A stretch of DNA of 64,000 nt from Methylomicrobium sp. wino1 (GCF_003932755.1 NZ_CP024202.1:372001-436000); one strand, 5' to 3'; counted from the stretch's first letter, positions 1 to 10,902 are shown. Numbers and translations: made by a program. The notes: generated by a model not told the origin, from the sequence alone.

Positions 1-1
1 T

Positions 2-1216
2 CGCGGCAACCTAACATCCTGGCAAGGGACTTATGACGACTACCTTCGCCGAAAGGCATCCGCACTGGAAGATGAAGCCAATCAAAATGCCGAATTCGAC
101 AAAAAACTGGCTCAAGAGGAGGTTTGGATTCGCCAAGGCGTAAAAGCGCGGCGCACCCGTAACGAAGGACGTGTTCGAGCACTCAAGAAATTACGCGACG
201 AACGCGCGCAGCGCCGTAATGTTCAAGGCACGACCAAATTATCTTTGGATCGCGGAGACACATCGGGTAAAAAAGTCATCGAAGCAACCGATCTTTGCAA
301 AGCTTTCGACGGGAAACCGGTGGTAAAATATTTTTCAACACTCATTCAACGCGGCGACAAAATCGGCTTGATCGGTCCCAATGGCGCAGGAAAATCGACA
401 CTGTTGAAACTTTTACTCAAGCAATTAGAACCAGACAGCGGCATCGTCGAACAAGGCACTCGCCTGCAAGTCGCCTACTTCGACCAACTGAGAGAACAAC
501 TCGATCCGGAAATGACTGTCGCCGATTCGATTGCCGACGGCAATGATTATGTCGAAATTGCCGGAAACAAACGCCATGTCATGTCATACCTCGGCGACTT
601 TTTATTCGCGCCGGCCCGAGCACGCTCGCCGGTCAAAAGCCTGTCCGGCGGGGAAAAAAATCGCTTGCTCCTTGCTCGATTGTTCACGAAACCGGCTAAC
701 CTGATCATCATGGACGAACCCACCAATGATCTGGACCTGGAAACCCTTGAGTTATTGGAAGAAAAACTGGTCGATTATGACGGCACTCTATTGTTAGTCA
801 GCCATGACCGGAGCTTCCTGGATAATGTCGTTACCAGCGTACTAGTTTTCGAAGGCGGCGGCGTCATAAGCGAGCATATCGGCGGCTATAGCGACTGGTT
901 TGCAAACTATCAAAGCGCCAAAGCCGCCGAAATTGCTGTCAAAAAAACCGAAAGCATTGAAAAAAAGACCAGCAATGACACACCGAAAAAGAAAAAACTC
1001 TCTTATAAAGAACAAAAAGAATTAGATGAACTTCCGGACCTGATCGACCGACTTGAGTCCGAACAAACAGCCATTAACGATAAAATCAATTCACCTGATT
1101 TTTATAAAAGCGACCCTACATTGATCGCCGATACCCTTGAGAAACTGAAAACCATCGATAAAGAGATGGAACACGCCTTTCAACGCTGGCATGATCTCGA
1201 AGCCATGACTCATTAA
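2..1216 (+). CDS. uup: ABC-F ATPase Uup, C-terminal part (5' end outside window)
   Basis: Soluble ABC-F family ATPase; family members act on ribosomes or on DNA-branch stability, and no transporter domain is present. The reading frame is open from base 2, so the gene starts upstream of the window. The visible part begins in the linker between the two ABC domains (basic, charged helix), followed by the second nucleotide-binding domain. That domain has a Walker A (GPNGAGKST, near 375-400), an ABC signature LSGGEKNR (near 640), and a Walker B with MDEPTNDLDL (near 710-740). The last 90 residues are a lysine/glutamate-rich coiled coil, the C-terminal domain that separates Uup from other ABC-F proteins. 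The internal ATG at 245 is not a believable start because it would remove the linker. A tRNA-Ser gene follows after 75 bp. Confidence 0.93.
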   Translation, partial: RGNLTSWQGTYDDYLRRKASALEDEANQNAEFDKKLAQEEVWIRQGVKARRTRNEGRVRALKKLRDERAQRRNVQGTTKLSLDRGDTSGKKVIEATDLCKAFDGKPVVKYFSTLIQRGDKIGLIGPNGAGKSTLLKLLLKQLEPDSGIVEQGTRLQVAYFDQLREQLDPEMTVADSIADGNDYVEIAGNKRHVMSYLGDFLFAPARARSPVKSLSGGEKNRLLLARLFTKPANLIIMDEPTNDLDLETLELLEEKLVDYDGTLLLVSHDRSFLDNVVTSVLVFEGGGVISEHIGGYSDWFANYQSAKAAEIAVKKTESIEKKTSNDTPKKKKLSYKEQKELDELPDLIDRLESEQTAINDKINSPDFYKSDPTLIADTLEKLKTIDKEMEHAFQRWHDLEAMTH

Positions 1217-1291
1217 ATAGTAAAATTCATTGCATCAAAAGCAATAGTACCTTATCATTAACCGTTTACATTCGCTGATGTATTAAATCCC

Positions 1292-1379
1292 GGAGAGATG
1301 GCCGAGTGGTCGAAGGCGCACGCCTGGAAAGTGTGTATACGGCAACGTATCGAGGGTTCGAATCCCTCTCTCTCCGCCA
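1292..1379 (+). tRNA. tRNA-Ser(GGA)
   Basis: An 88-base cloverleaf with the long variable arm of a class II tRNA. The acceptor ends GGAGAGA and TCTCTCC pair, the T arm is GGTTCGAATCC, and CCA is encoded (1377-1379). The anticodon loop CTGGAAA places GGA at 1326-1328, reading UCC/UCU serine codons. Confidence 0.96.
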
Positions 1380-1400
1380 TCTGAACGATACAAATTCCTT

Positions 1401-1440
1401 AAAACCCGAAAACTACTCACTTTTGTTTTCGGGTTTTTTT
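1401..1440 (+). terminator. Rho-independent terminator of tRNA-Ser
   Basis: AAAACCCGAAAAC pairs with GTTTTCGGGTTTT across an 11-base loop and runs into seven T residues. It lies 21 bp after the tRNA. Confidence 0.88.
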
Positions 1441-1548
1441 ATGCCTATAAATTAAAAATTTCTTTGTAAATCCCGGCAAATCGAGTGGCGTCAAGAGAGA
1501 ATGATTAGGCTTTATTGGCAAACCAACCATTTTATAAAGCCGCAGGCC

Positions 1549-1585
1549 AAAAAAAAGCCCGTGTTGAGTGATCAACACGGGCTTT
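1549..1585 (-). terminator. rrn operon terminator
   Basis: A 14-bp perfect stem (AAAGCCCGTGTTGA with TCAACACGGGCTTT, 4-base loop) sits just past the 5S gene. On the minus strand it is followed by eight T residues (complement of A1549-1556). The A/T runs on both sides could also let it work from the plus strand. Confidence 0.9.
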
Positions 1586-1595
1586 TGGGATAAGC

Positions 1596-1712
1596 GCCTG
1601 GCAATTCCCTACTTTCACATGGCAAACTGCCACACTATCATCGGCGCTAAGCGGTTTCACTGCCGAGTTCGGGATGGGATCGGGTGGGACACGCTCGCTA
1701 TGGTCACCAGGC
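1596..1712 (-). rRNA. rrf: 5S ribosomal RNA
   Basis: The complement reads GCCTGGTGACCATAGCGAGC at the 5' end and contains the conserved CCCGAACTCGGCAGTGAAAC segment, ending GCCAGGC, which pairs with the 5' end. Length near 117 bases is normal. It is the last gene of the rrn operon; ends were judged from the terminal stem. Confidence 0.93.
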
Positions 1713-1982
1713 AAACCGGTTACAGCAGGTTCAAGGGTTAAGCGGCCAGGTTAGAGGATTTTTTCTTTAACTCTAATCCGGCTTTGCTCTTGAGCCTACT
1801 CAAAACTCTTTACTTCAGGTGTTTTCAGTTTTATCGGGTTGTTGGTTTCTGTCGCTTAGCCTTTGGCCTTGCGCCTTTAACCTTTCTTTTTTCACCTGTT
1901 TCTTTGGAAATCTGTACACGTTTTTCGTTCTCTCGCTTTAGCGATTATCGGCCTTAACACCGTCGGTACAAACCGATTGGGT

Positions 1983-1996
1983 GTTATATGGTCAAG
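1983..1996 (-). other. 23S pre-rRNA processing stem, 3' arm
   Basis: GTTATATGGTCAAG here is the exact reverse complement of CTTGACCATATAAC at 5657-5670. The two flank the mature 23S ends and would form the long helix that RNase III cuts in family precedents. Confidence 0.75.
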
Positions 1997-2122
1997 CCTC
2001 ACGGGCAATTAGTATCAGTTAGCTTCATACATTACTGCACTTCCACACCTGACCTATCAACCTGATCGTCTCTCAGGGCCCTTCAGGGGACTCACGGTCC
2101 CAGTGAGATCTCATCTTGGGAG

Positions 2123-2158
<36 letters not shown>

Positions 2159-2275
2159 TCCGAACATAGCTACCCGGCAATGCCATTGGCATGACAACCG
2201 GAACACCAGAGGTTCGTCCACTCCGGTCCTCTCGTACTAGGAGCAGCTTCCCTCAAATCTCAAACGCCCACGGCA

Positions 2276-2330
<55 letters not shown>

Positions 2331-2369
2331 ATGGCGAACAGCCATACCCTTAGGACCTGCTTCAGCCCT

Positions 2370-2402
<33 letters not shown>

Positions 2403-2431
2403 ACCGCCGTCGATATGAACTCTTGGGCGGT

Positions 2432-2487
<56 letters not shown>

Positions 2488-2608
2488 AGAACCACCGGAT
2501 CACTAAGACCTACTTTCGTACCTGCTCGACTTGTCCGTCTCGCAGTCAAGCGTGCTTTTGCCTTTACACTCAGCGCATGATTTCCGACCATGCTGAGCAC
2601 ACCTTCGT

Positions 2609-2651
<43 letters not shown>

Positions 2652-2913
2652 ACCCACCAGACACTGTCCCCAATCCCGATAAGGGACCTAGGTTAGAACT
2701 TCAAACATACCAGGGTGGTATTTCAAGGTCGGCTCCACACCAACTGGCGTTGGTGCTTCACAGCCTCCCACCTATCCTACACAAATAGGTTCAAAGTCCA
2801 GTGTCAAGCTATAGTAAAGGTTCACGGGGTCTTTCCGTCTAGCCGCGGGTACACTGCATCTTCACAGCGATTTCAATTTCACTGAGTCTCGGGTGGAGAC
2901 AGTGTGGCCATCG

Positions 2914-3007
<94 letters not shown>

Positions 3008-3017
3008 CAAGAGCTTC

Positions 3018-3118
3018 CCCAGCCCTAAATTTTCTCGTTTCTTTTACGCTCGATCTCGCTTTTATGCTTTGTGCTTTACCTTAACTCTTTTTCTCCGTTT
3101 CGGGAATTTAGAGCTGGG
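3018..3118 (-). repeat. Hairpin element unit B (3' end of helix 68 insert)
   Basis: About 101 bp bounded by CCCAGCCCTAAATT (3018-3031) and AATTTAGAGCTGGG (3105-3118), a 14-bp inverted repeat with a mismatch. It is diverged from the CCCAGCACCTAAATT consensus seen in the three other units. The interior is A/T-rich and non-coding. Confidence 0.72.
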
Positions 3119-3140
3119 CAAGCCCATAAGCCCAGTGTTG

Positions 3141-3398
3141 CTATTCGCTTAAGCTTGATTTGATGCGTTGTATGAGTTTCTGCTTGCTATTTCCGTGTTG
3201 TTTTAGCTTTTGCTCGCGTAGCCTCGCTGTTTTCTCAGTCAGGTACGCTTCGTAGTATACAAGCCGCCATCGATGATTCTTGGTCGATTTATTACTATTG
3301 GCATTGTGTTGTTCAAGACGTCGCCTTAAATTATTGCTGCTGCCAATATAAAACCGCTCTTCATCATCTAATGATTGTATACAATAGACATAAAACAT
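3141..3398 (-). CDS. Small GIY-YIG nuclease encoded inside 23S helix 68
   Basis: A single-domain GIY-YIG protein of 85 residues. Visible motif parts: FYVY (2-5), YIG (17-19), the arginine R27 of the following helix, HN (31-32), and YYE with E50, the position of the usual metal-binding glutamate. This is the standalone YhbQ-like architecture with no separate DNA-binding domain. I chose the ATG at 3398, preceded by CGGAGAAACGAA (a good ribosome binding site); a longer GTG frame starting at 3428 would run through the hairpin end. The stop is TAG at 3141. It lies in the sense direction of the rRNA, so its message would be the rRNA precursor. It aligns without gaps to the helix 25 protein, about 40 of 84 positions identical by hand. 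Bacterial rRNA intervening sequences usually encode S23-type four-helix proteins instead. Homing or transposition activity is inferred. Confidence 0.8.
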   Translation of the reverse strand: MFYVYCIQSLDDEERFYIGSSNNLRRRLEQHNANSNKSTKNHRWRLVYYEAYLTEKTARLREQKLKQHGNSKQKLIQRIKSSLSE

Positions 3399-3420
3399 TT
3401 CGTTTCTCCGGCCGGGCTTG

Positions 3421-3520
3421 CCCAGCACCTAAATTCCTTTTAAAAGAATCCGGTCTCTGAACATCCACAGTCTCGTTAAAAACTGAAATAATCAAGCAGT
3501 GAAAAAATTTAGGTGCTGGG
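3421..3520 (-). repeat. Hairpin element unit A (5' end of helix 68 insert)
   Basis: A 100-bp unit bounded by a perfect 15-bp inverted repeat, CCCAGCACCTAAATT at 3421-3435 and AATTTAGGTGCTGGG at 3506-3520. The same termini occur at 44686-44749 and (one mismatch) 59196-59260, outside any rRNA gene. No ORF inside. Confidence 0.82.
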
Positions 3521-3535
3521 TAACCCCATCAATTA

Positions 3536-3570
<35 letters not shown>

Positions 3571-4278
3571 GTCCTCTTTCGAGTTTGCAGAGTGCTATGT
3601 TTTTGCTAAACAGTCGCAGCCACCAGTTTAATGCTACCCTCTTGGGCTCCATCCGCAAGGGACTTCACCTACCAAGGGCGTACCTTCTCCCGAAGTTACG
3701 GTACCATTTTGCCTAGTTCCTTCACCCGAGTTCTCTCAAGCGCCTTAGAATTCTCATCCCACCCACCTGTGTCGGTTTAGGGTACGGCCGCAGATAACCT
3801 GATGCTTAGAGGTTTTTCTTGGAAGCAGGGCATCAATCACTTCGTCTCCCCAAGGGGAGACTCGTCGTCACGTCTCAGAATTATGGAACCGGATTTGCCT
3901 AATTCCACTCCCTACTCGCTTAAACTGCCACTTCCAACCGACAGCTGACCTAGCCTTCTCCGTCACCCCATCGCAGTTACCTCCGGTACAGGAATATTAA
4001 CCTGTTTTCCATCGACTACGCCTTTCGGCCTCGCCTTAGGTGCCGACTAACCCTGCGTCGATTAGCGTTGCGCAGGAAACCTTGGGTTTTCGGCGTGGGG
4101 GTTTTTCACCCCCATTATCGTTACTCATGTCAGCATTCGCACTTCTGATACCTCCAGCCGACTTCTCAATCGACCTTCGCAGGCGTACAGAACGCTCCTC
4201 TACCACCCTACTCTAAAGTAGGATCCGTAGCTTCGGTACTATGCTTAGCCCCGGTGAATCTTCCGCGCAAGCCGACTC

Positions 4279-4343
<65 letters not shown>

Positions 4344-4835
4344 GGCCTTCTCACATCGTTTCCCACTGAGCATAGATTTGGGGACCTTAGCTGACGGTCT
4401 GGGCTGTTTCCCTTTTCACGACGGACCTTATCACCCGCCGTGTGTCTCCCGTGCTCGCACTTGCTGGTATTCGGAGTTTGCATCGGGTTGGTAAGTCGAG
4501 ATGACCCCCTAGCCGAAACAGTGCTCTACCCCCAACAGTGATACACGAGGCGCTACCTAAATAGCTTTCGAGGAGAACCAGCTATCTCCGGGCTTGATTA
4601 GCCTTTCACTCCGATCCACAACTCATCCGAATCCTTTTCAACGGATCCCGGTTCGGCCCTCCAGTAAGTATTACCTCACCTTCAGCCTGGTCATGGATAG
4701 ATCGCCCGGTTTCGGGTCTAATCCCAGCGACTATGACGCCCTATTCAGACTCGCTTTCGCTACGCCTCCCCTAATCGGTTAAGCTTGCCACTGAGATTAA
4801 GTCGCTGACCCATTATACAAAAGGTACGCAGTCAT

Positions 4836-5132
4836 CCCGCCCCTAAATTACTCTAAGGTGGGTTTGATTCGGTCCATTAATTTACGCTTTGCACTGCCGT
4901 GATGCTTGATACGATATTCTCGCTGTCTCGCTCCACTTAATGTTATAAACGCTTCGTAATAAACCACTCGCCACTGATTGCTTTTAGTTGCTATATTTTT
5001 ACCTGCATTATGCGAGTTGATTCGCTCTTTCAGGTTACTCGTACAGCCAAAGTAAAACTTTTCTTTATCTTCAATTGCTTGTAAGACATAAAAGTAATGC
5101 ATTTGTTTTTCCTAAAGTAATTTAGGGGCGGG
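4836..5132 (-). mobile_element. Helix 25 insert: hairpin element with GIY-YIG ORF
   Basis: 297 bp replacing the tip of 23S helix 25. It is bounded by a perfect 16-bp inverted repeat, CCCGCCCCTAAATTAC (4836-4851) and GTAATTTAGGGGCGGG (5117-5132). The termini keep the CCTAAATT core of the CCCAGCACCTAAATT family. The interior is almost entirely one ORF (4848-5102) whose stop codon lies within the inverted repeat. rRNA on both sides matches normal helix 25 (GTACAAGCAGTAGGAGT before, ATGACTGCGTACC after, rRNA sense). This is the simple, one-unit version of the composite insert in helix 68. Confidence 0.85.
4848..5102 (-). CDS. Small GIY-YIG nuclease encoded inside 23S helix 25
   Basis: An 84-residue standalone GIY-YIG domain: YFYV (3-6), YFG (17-19, phenylalanine for the usual isoleucine), R27, HN (31-32), and YYE with E50. 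Same length and spacing as the helix 68 protein. ATG at 5102 follows TTTAGGAAAAACAA, a plausible but modest ribosome binding site. The TAA stop (4848-4850) is part of the element's terminal repeat, so coding and mobility ends overlap. Transcription direction equals the rRNA. With the helices of rRNA around it, translation would need access to the precursor or the excised fragment. Function in DNA cleavage or element spread is inferred from family and context. Confidence 0.8.
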   Translation of the reverse strand: MHYFYVLQAIEDKEKFYFGCTSNLKERINSHNAGKNIATKSNQWRVVYYEAFITLSGARQREYRIKHHGSAKRKLMDRIKPTLE

Positions 5133-5656
5133 ACTCCTACTGCTTGTACGCATACGGTTTCAGGTTCTATTTCACTCCGATCTCCTCGGTTCTTTTCGCC
5201 TTTCCCTCACGGTACTGGTTCACTATCGGTCGATAAGGAGTATTTAGCCTTGGAGGATGGTCCCCCCATGTTCAGACAAGGTTTCACGTGCCCCGTCCTA
5301 CTCGTTTTCATCCAGCTCCAGTTTTCATGTACTGGGCTATCACCATCTATGGCTGCTCTTTCCAGGGCATTCCACTAACTGGGGCTGGACTTAAGGGCTG
5401 GTCCCCGTTCGCTCGCCGCTACTAAGGGAATCTCGGTTGATTTCTTTTCCTCCGGGTACTTAGATGTTTCAGTTCCCCGGGTTCGCCTCCTTAAGCTATG
5501 TATTCACTTAAGGATAATCAGGTTGTCCTGATTGGGTTGCCCCATTCGGAAATCCGCGGATCAAAGTTAGTTTGCAAACTCCCCGCGGCTTATCGCATGC
5601 TACTACGTCCTTCATCGCCTCTTATCGCCTAGGCATCCACCGTATGCGCTTATTCA

Positions 5657-5670
5657 CTTGACCATATAAC
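5657..5670 (-). other. 23S pre-rRNA processing stem, 5' arm
   Basis: CTTGACCATATAAC, exact partner of the arm at 1983-1996. Confidence 0.75.
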
Positions 5671-5940
5671 CCCAATCAGTCTGACCCTTGTCAGTCTCCC
5701 TTTCGGCAGGCTGCATTCGGTTCAGGACTGTGGCGTTATCTGTCAGCTGACATTTTCGCTTTCTGCTTGAGAACTCATTCACTTCACGTCCGGTTCGTCT
5801 GGGCTTGCCTTGCGTCTTCGCCTTGCGGCGCGAACGTTGTTAAGCTTTGCTTCCCCATCTGTTTCGGTGAACTTGTTTTGTGTATCTTCTTTGGTTTAAA
5901 TTGCTTTAAACGCTGAAGTTACAGTGTACAGATTTCCAAA

Positions 5941-5953
5941 TTGTTAAAGAGCT
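5941..5953 (-). promoter_or_regulatory. Antitermination boxA in 16S-23S spacer
   Basis: The complement is AGCTCTTTAACAA, matching rrn boxA (consensus TGCTCTTTAACAA). The spacer copy lies upstream of 23S; a second copy is in the 16S leader at 8007-8019. Confidence 0.8.
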
Positions 5954-5973
5954 ATTCGTGACGTTGTTTCCGT

Positions 5974-6030
5974 CACCAATGCTATACAGTCTTGCCCGGC
6001 CTTCGCCGTTAAAACTGTATAGCATTGGTG
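5974..6030 (-). other. Spacer hairpin overlapping the tRNA-Ala 3' end
   Basis: CACCAATGCTATACAGT (5974-5990) and ACTGTATAGCATTGGTG (6014-6030) form a perfect 17-bp stem. The outer five bases of the right arm are the CCA end of tRNA-Ala, so in the precursor the tRNA tail is partly tied up in this hairpin, probably a processing signal. Confidence 0.7.
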
Positions 6031-6101
6031 GAGCCAGGGAGGATCGAACTCCCGACCTCCTGCGTGCAAGGCAGGCGCTCTCCCAGCTGAGCTATGGCCC
6101 C
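6026..6101 (-). tRNA. tRNA-Ala(TGC)
   Basis: 76 bases with encoded CCA. The complement starts GGGGCCATAGCTCAGCTGGG, the anticodon loop is CTTGCAC (TGC), the T arm is GTTCGATCC, and the end is TGGCTCCACCA. Standard rrn spacer tRNA, next to tRNA-Ile. Confidence 0.96.
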
Positions 6102-6173
6102 TTGGGGGGTTCGTGCAAACCAGGCAGTGCTAGCTTCACGGGTGGTCCTTCCGCTTCCAGGCTTGCGCCGCGT

Positions 6174-6250
<77 letters not shown>

Positions 6251-6317
6251 AGGCTCGTGACGTCTTCGATCAAAATAATTTGTTGTGGGTACTTATGACC
6301 AACGCTTGCTGTCTTTG

Positions 6318-7851
<1,534 letters not shown>

Positions 7852-8006
7852 CAATATGGTTTGTGACTCAATAAGATGAGTCACCAATCTTGGCTCGACT
7901 AAGAATTAAACGTAATCGTCTTGAATTAACGTGTTGTTCTTGCGTCGAATACTTTTAACCGCTAAGCTATTCGCCACAAGCACCCACACAAATTATTTTG
8001 ATCGGC

Positions 8007-8019
8007 TTGTTAAAGAGCT
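8007..8019 (-). promoter_or_regulatory. Antitermination boxA in rrn leader
   Basis: The complement AGCTCTTTAACAA, identical to the spacer copy, lies between the promoters and 16S. It would recruit the Nus antitermination factors. Confidence 0.8.
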
Positions 8020-8051
8020 AGGAGATCTTTCCTCTCCCGTTGAGCCCGCCC

Positions 8052-8079
8052 ATTATACAGAAGCGATTCTCAATGTCAA
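8052..8079 (-). promoter_or_regulatory. rrn promoter P2
   Basis: On the minus strand: TTGACA (complement of 8074-8079), a 16-base spacer, then TATAAT (8052-8057), followed by a G+C-rich discriminator GGGCGGG as in stringently controlled rrn promoters. Confidence 0.85.
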
Positions 8080-8137
8080 ACTTTATTTTCAATCCCTCTT
8101 CCCGTCGTTCCGCTGTTTCGCGGCGGGAAAGCCGAGC

Positions 8138-8165
8138 ATTATACAGCAGCTAGCAGGCTCGTCAA
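8138..8165 (-). promoter_or_regulatory. rrn promoter P1
   Basis: On the minus strand: TTGACG (8160-8165), a 16-base spacer, TATAAT (8138-8143), with an A/T-rich stretch upstream (possible UP element) and a G+C-rich start region. It lies about 70 bp beyond the tyrS stop, so tyrS and rrn are tandem but separately promoted. Confidence 0.85.
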
Positions 8166-8233
8166 GAATTTATTTTCCATCTTTTACAAACAAAGATAGC
8201 TCCCCCGCCTTCATTCAACCCTAACTCATTTAT

Positions 8234-9427
8234 TTAACGAGTGATTTTGACTCTCGCAAACTTTCTTTTACCTACCTGATAAACATGCTCAGACCCTTTT
8301 GCGACATACAATTTACTATCAGAGACCTTTTCACAGTCTATCTTAACTGCGCCTTGCTTAATCATACGCAGTGATTCCGACGTACTCCCGGTCAATCCGG
8401 CATCCTTTAATAAATTCGCAATAGGATATCCTTCTTCCATCGAAGCAAGCGTCAATTCGTCCATTTCTTCCGGCATCTGTCCCTTTTGAAATCTAGCTTC
8501 GAAATTTTCCAAGGCTTTTTGTGCCGCCGATGAGCTATGGAATCTTTCAATGATTTCTTGGGCCAAGCTGACTTTATAGTCTCTCGGATTCGCACCTTCC
8601 TGACATTGCGCCCGCCAACGATTGATTTCATCAACCGGCCTAAAGCTCAATAATTCGAAATAGCGCCACATCAGTTCATCGGAAATTGACATGATTTTTC
8701 CGAACATATCATCCGGCGCATCCGCGACACCTATATAGTTATTGAGTGATTTGGACATTTTCTGGACACCATCCAAACCTTCCAAGATCGGCATAGTCAT
8801 GACGACTTGAGGTTTTTGCCCATATATCTCCTGCAATTGTCTTCCGACCAGCAGATTGAATTTTTGATCGGTACCGCCCAATTCGACATCGGCCTTCATC
8901 GCAACCGAGTCATATCCCTGTATCAATGGATATAAAAATTCATGTATCGCGATCGGCTGCCCTCCTTTATAGCGCTTACTGAAATCATCTCTTTCGAGCA
9001 TTCTTGCCACGGTATGCTTTGCGGCCAATTGAATCAATTCAGCCGGGGTCATCGCATTCATCCAACTCGAATTGAATAAGACCAAAGTTTTGGAAGGATC
9101 AAGTATCTTGAAAACCTGCTCCTCGTAAGTCTTGGCATTTTCAATGACCTCATCACGCGTCAGCGGTTTGCGCGTCACGTTCTTTCCGGTCGGATCCCCG
9201 ATCATGCCTGTAAAATCACCAATCAAGAACAAGACTTCATGTCCGCAGTCTTGAAACTGTCTTAACTTGTTGATCAGTACGGTATGCCCAAGATGCAAAT
9301 CAGGAGCGGTTGGATCAAAACCAGCCTTGATTCTGAGCGGACGCCCTTCCTCCAGTTTTTTCTTCAATTCAGATTCAACCAGAATTTCCTCGGCCCCTCT
9401 GGAAAGATACTTCAATTGATCTTGCAA
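8234..9427 (-). CDS. tyrS: Tyrosyl-tRNA synthetase
   Basis: Cytoplasmic class I synthetase charging tRNA-Tyr. 397 residues, the usual size of the shorter bacterial TyrRS type. Catalytic signatures are HLGH (45-48) and KMSKS (223-227). [14 protein letters not shown] loop (70-82) and a C-terminal S4-like RNA-binding domain (from about 335, [13 protein letters not shown]) complete the enzyme. ATG at 9427 is preceded by AAAGGAGGCTAAATTGCAAG containing a strong AGGAGG. The gene is divergent from the MepM-like peptidase and sits just upstream of the rrn promoters on the same strand. Nothing unusual in the sequence. Confidence 0.97.
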   Translation of the reverse strand: MQDQLKYLSRGAEEILVESELKKKLEEGRPLRIKAGFDPTAPDLHLGHTVLINKLRQFQDCGHEVLFLIGDFTGMIGDPTGKNVTRKPLTRDEVIENAKTYEEQVFKILDPSKTLVLFNSSWMNAMTPAELIQLAAKHTVARMLERDDFSKRYKGGQPIAIHEFLYPLIQGYDSVAMKADVELGGTDQKFNLLVGRQLQEIYGQKPQVVMTMPILEGLDGVQKMSKSLNNYIGVADAPDDMFGKIMSISDELMWRYFELLSFRPVDEINRWRAQCQEGANPRDYKVSLAQEIIERFHSSSAAQKALENFEARFQKGQMPEEMDELTLASMEEGYPIANLLKDAGLTGSTSESLRMIKQGAVKIDCEKVSDSKLYVAKGSEHVYQVGKRKFARVKITR

Positions 9428-9575
9428 TTTAGCCTCCTTTTAAGAAAACATTAATATAACTGTAATACTGTTGCACTGGCGTGGCAAAAGATTCTCAGTA
9501 TATCAGCTATAATTACAGTTAAAACTACTTCTAAACCCCAATTTACTGAACACTTCCACTATCGCATAAAGACCC

Positions 9576-10883
9576 GTGAAAAATAGAATTTATAAATCCC
9601 TGTTTTTAGGACTCAGCTCCGCTGTTGTTGCAAGCGCTAGTTATGCGCTTATCACCCCTGAAAGCAAAGTCAGATCGGCCGACATCAACGCCTTTACCAA
9701 TAATGCTTTTTTAATCGAATCGAATAATCCGTTTAACGATCAGCTCGCGTTTAAATTCGACGATCTCGGCGAGTCATCCGATTTCAGGTCAATCGAACAT
9801 ATCATTGAAAGGGGCGAAAATCTTTCCACAATTTTTTCTAAGCTTCACCTAAATAAATCCGATCTACATCAGATTATTCATGCCAACGAAGCAGGCCGTG
9901 AGTTTGCAATGATTTCGTCCGGTAAGACACTTCAAGTCAAAACGACACAGAGCGGTGAACTGGCCGAAATTTCGTACCAGAAAAGCCCGATTGAAACCGT
10001 CAAAGCTGTACGCGAAAACGACACATTCAATGTAGAGATTTCGAGTAAAACCATAGAAACAACAACCGTCAGCACCGTCGGCACTATTCACAACTCTTTG
10101 TTCTACGATGGAAAGCGCGCAGGGCTGAGCGACAAATTGATACTACAACTCGCCAACATCTTTGCTTTCGATATCGACTTTGCATTAGATATCCAAGAAA
10201 ACGATACCTTTTCGGTCGTATATGAAAAACATATTGCGGAAGGCGAAGAAGTCGGTTCCGGCAATATTCTTGCTGCCGAATTCAATAATCATGGCAAAGT
10301 TTATCGCGCCGTCCGCTTTCAAGACATTTCCGGATCCTCGCATTATTACCGGCCGAATGGTGAAGGCTTACGTAAAGCCTTTATAAGAACACCGGTCGAC
10401 TTCATCCGTATCAGTTCACCTTTCAATCTAAAGCGCAAACATCCCATCTTAAATAGAATCCGCGCACACAAAGGTGTTGATTATGCAGCTAAGACCGGAA
10501 CTCCGGTTAAAGTGACCGGCGATGGAAAAATTCAATTCTTAGGAAGACAAAACGGCTACGGACGCGTCATCATTGTCCAACATGATGACAACCGCTACAG
10601 CACCCTCTATGCACACCTCTCGGCATTCAATAATCGCTTCAAACAAGGCGGCACTGTCAAGCAAGGCGACATTATCGGCTATGTCGGTCAATCCGGCTTG
10701 GCTAGCGGCCCTCATTTGCACTACGAATTCAGGGTAAACGGTATACATCGAGATCCGTTATCGGTTGCTTTGCCTAATTCGATGCCGATCAGCCCTTCTT
10801 TGCAGAGAAAATTCAAAGCCGATACGAAGCCTCTGGTAGCACAACTGGACCAAGCAAGAAACAGTTTACTTGCCCAAAAGTAA
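9576..10883 (+). CDS. M23 murein endopeptidase, MepM-like
   Basis: Periplasmic peptidoglycan DD-endopeptidase of the LytM family. 435 residues. An N-terminal signal/anchor (hydrophobic 7-26, SLFLGLSSAVVASASYALI) is followed by a LysM/OapA-like region (75-170) and an M23 catalytic domain (290-400). The zinc ligands are intact: H298 and D302 (HKGVD), and the HLH at 380-382, with the YAHLSAF strand between. It should therefore be an active hydrolase, unlike EnvC further on. The start is GTG at 9576, chosen because it begins the hydrophobic segment directly; the upstream ribosome site is weak. The stop is 20 bp before the anmK ATG, so the two are probably co-transcribed, and both act in cell wall turnover. 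Confidence 0.92.
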   Translation: MKNRIYKSLFLGLSSAVVASASYALITPESKVRSADINAFTNNAFLIESNNPFNDQLAFKFDDLGESSDFRSIEHIIERGENLSTIFSKLHLNKSDLHQIIHANEAGREFAMISSGKTLQVKTTQSGELAEISYQKSPIETVKAVRENDTFNVEISSKTIETTTVSTVGTIHNSLFYDGKRAGLSDKLILQLANIFAFDIDFALDIQENDTFSVVYEKHIAEGEEVGSGNILAAEFNNHGKVYRAVRFQDISGSSHYYRPNGEGLRKAFIRTPVDFIRISSPFNLKRKHPILNRIRAHKGVDYAAKTGTPVKVTGDGKIQFLGRQNGYGRVIIVQHDDNRYSTLYAHLSAFNNRFKQGGTVKQGDIIGYVGQSGLASGPHLHYEFRVNGIHRDPLSVALPNSMPISPSLQRKFKADTKPLVAQLDQARNSLLAQK

Positions 10884-10902
10884 CGGGGGTATCACAACGT
10901 CA

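Larger units (their letters stand above)
3018..3520 (-). mobile_element. Helix 68 insert: composite hairpin element with GIY-YIG ORF
   Basis: About 503 bp replacing the tip of 23S helix 68. In rRNA sense the flanks are GATGGGGTTA and AGCTCTTGATCGAAGCCCC. The insert is built as hairpin element (3421-3520), nuclease ORF (3141-3398), hairpin element (3018-3118). The outermost ends, CCCAGCACCTAAATTTT and AAAATTTAGGGCTGGG, pair with one bulge, so the whole insert can fold as one stem-closed domain. The inner ends of the two hairpin units are also related (GAGCTGGGCAAGCCC at 3111-3125 against GGGCTTGCCCAGCAC at 3414-3428, inverted). No group I or group II intron core was recognised. It resembles a composite element with two end units around one nuclease. 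Confidence 0.8.

Noticed and set aside
10870..10902. Upstream TTG start for anmK
   Set aside because: Adds residues inside the mepM coding end; the ATG at 10903 gives the canonical N-terminus.
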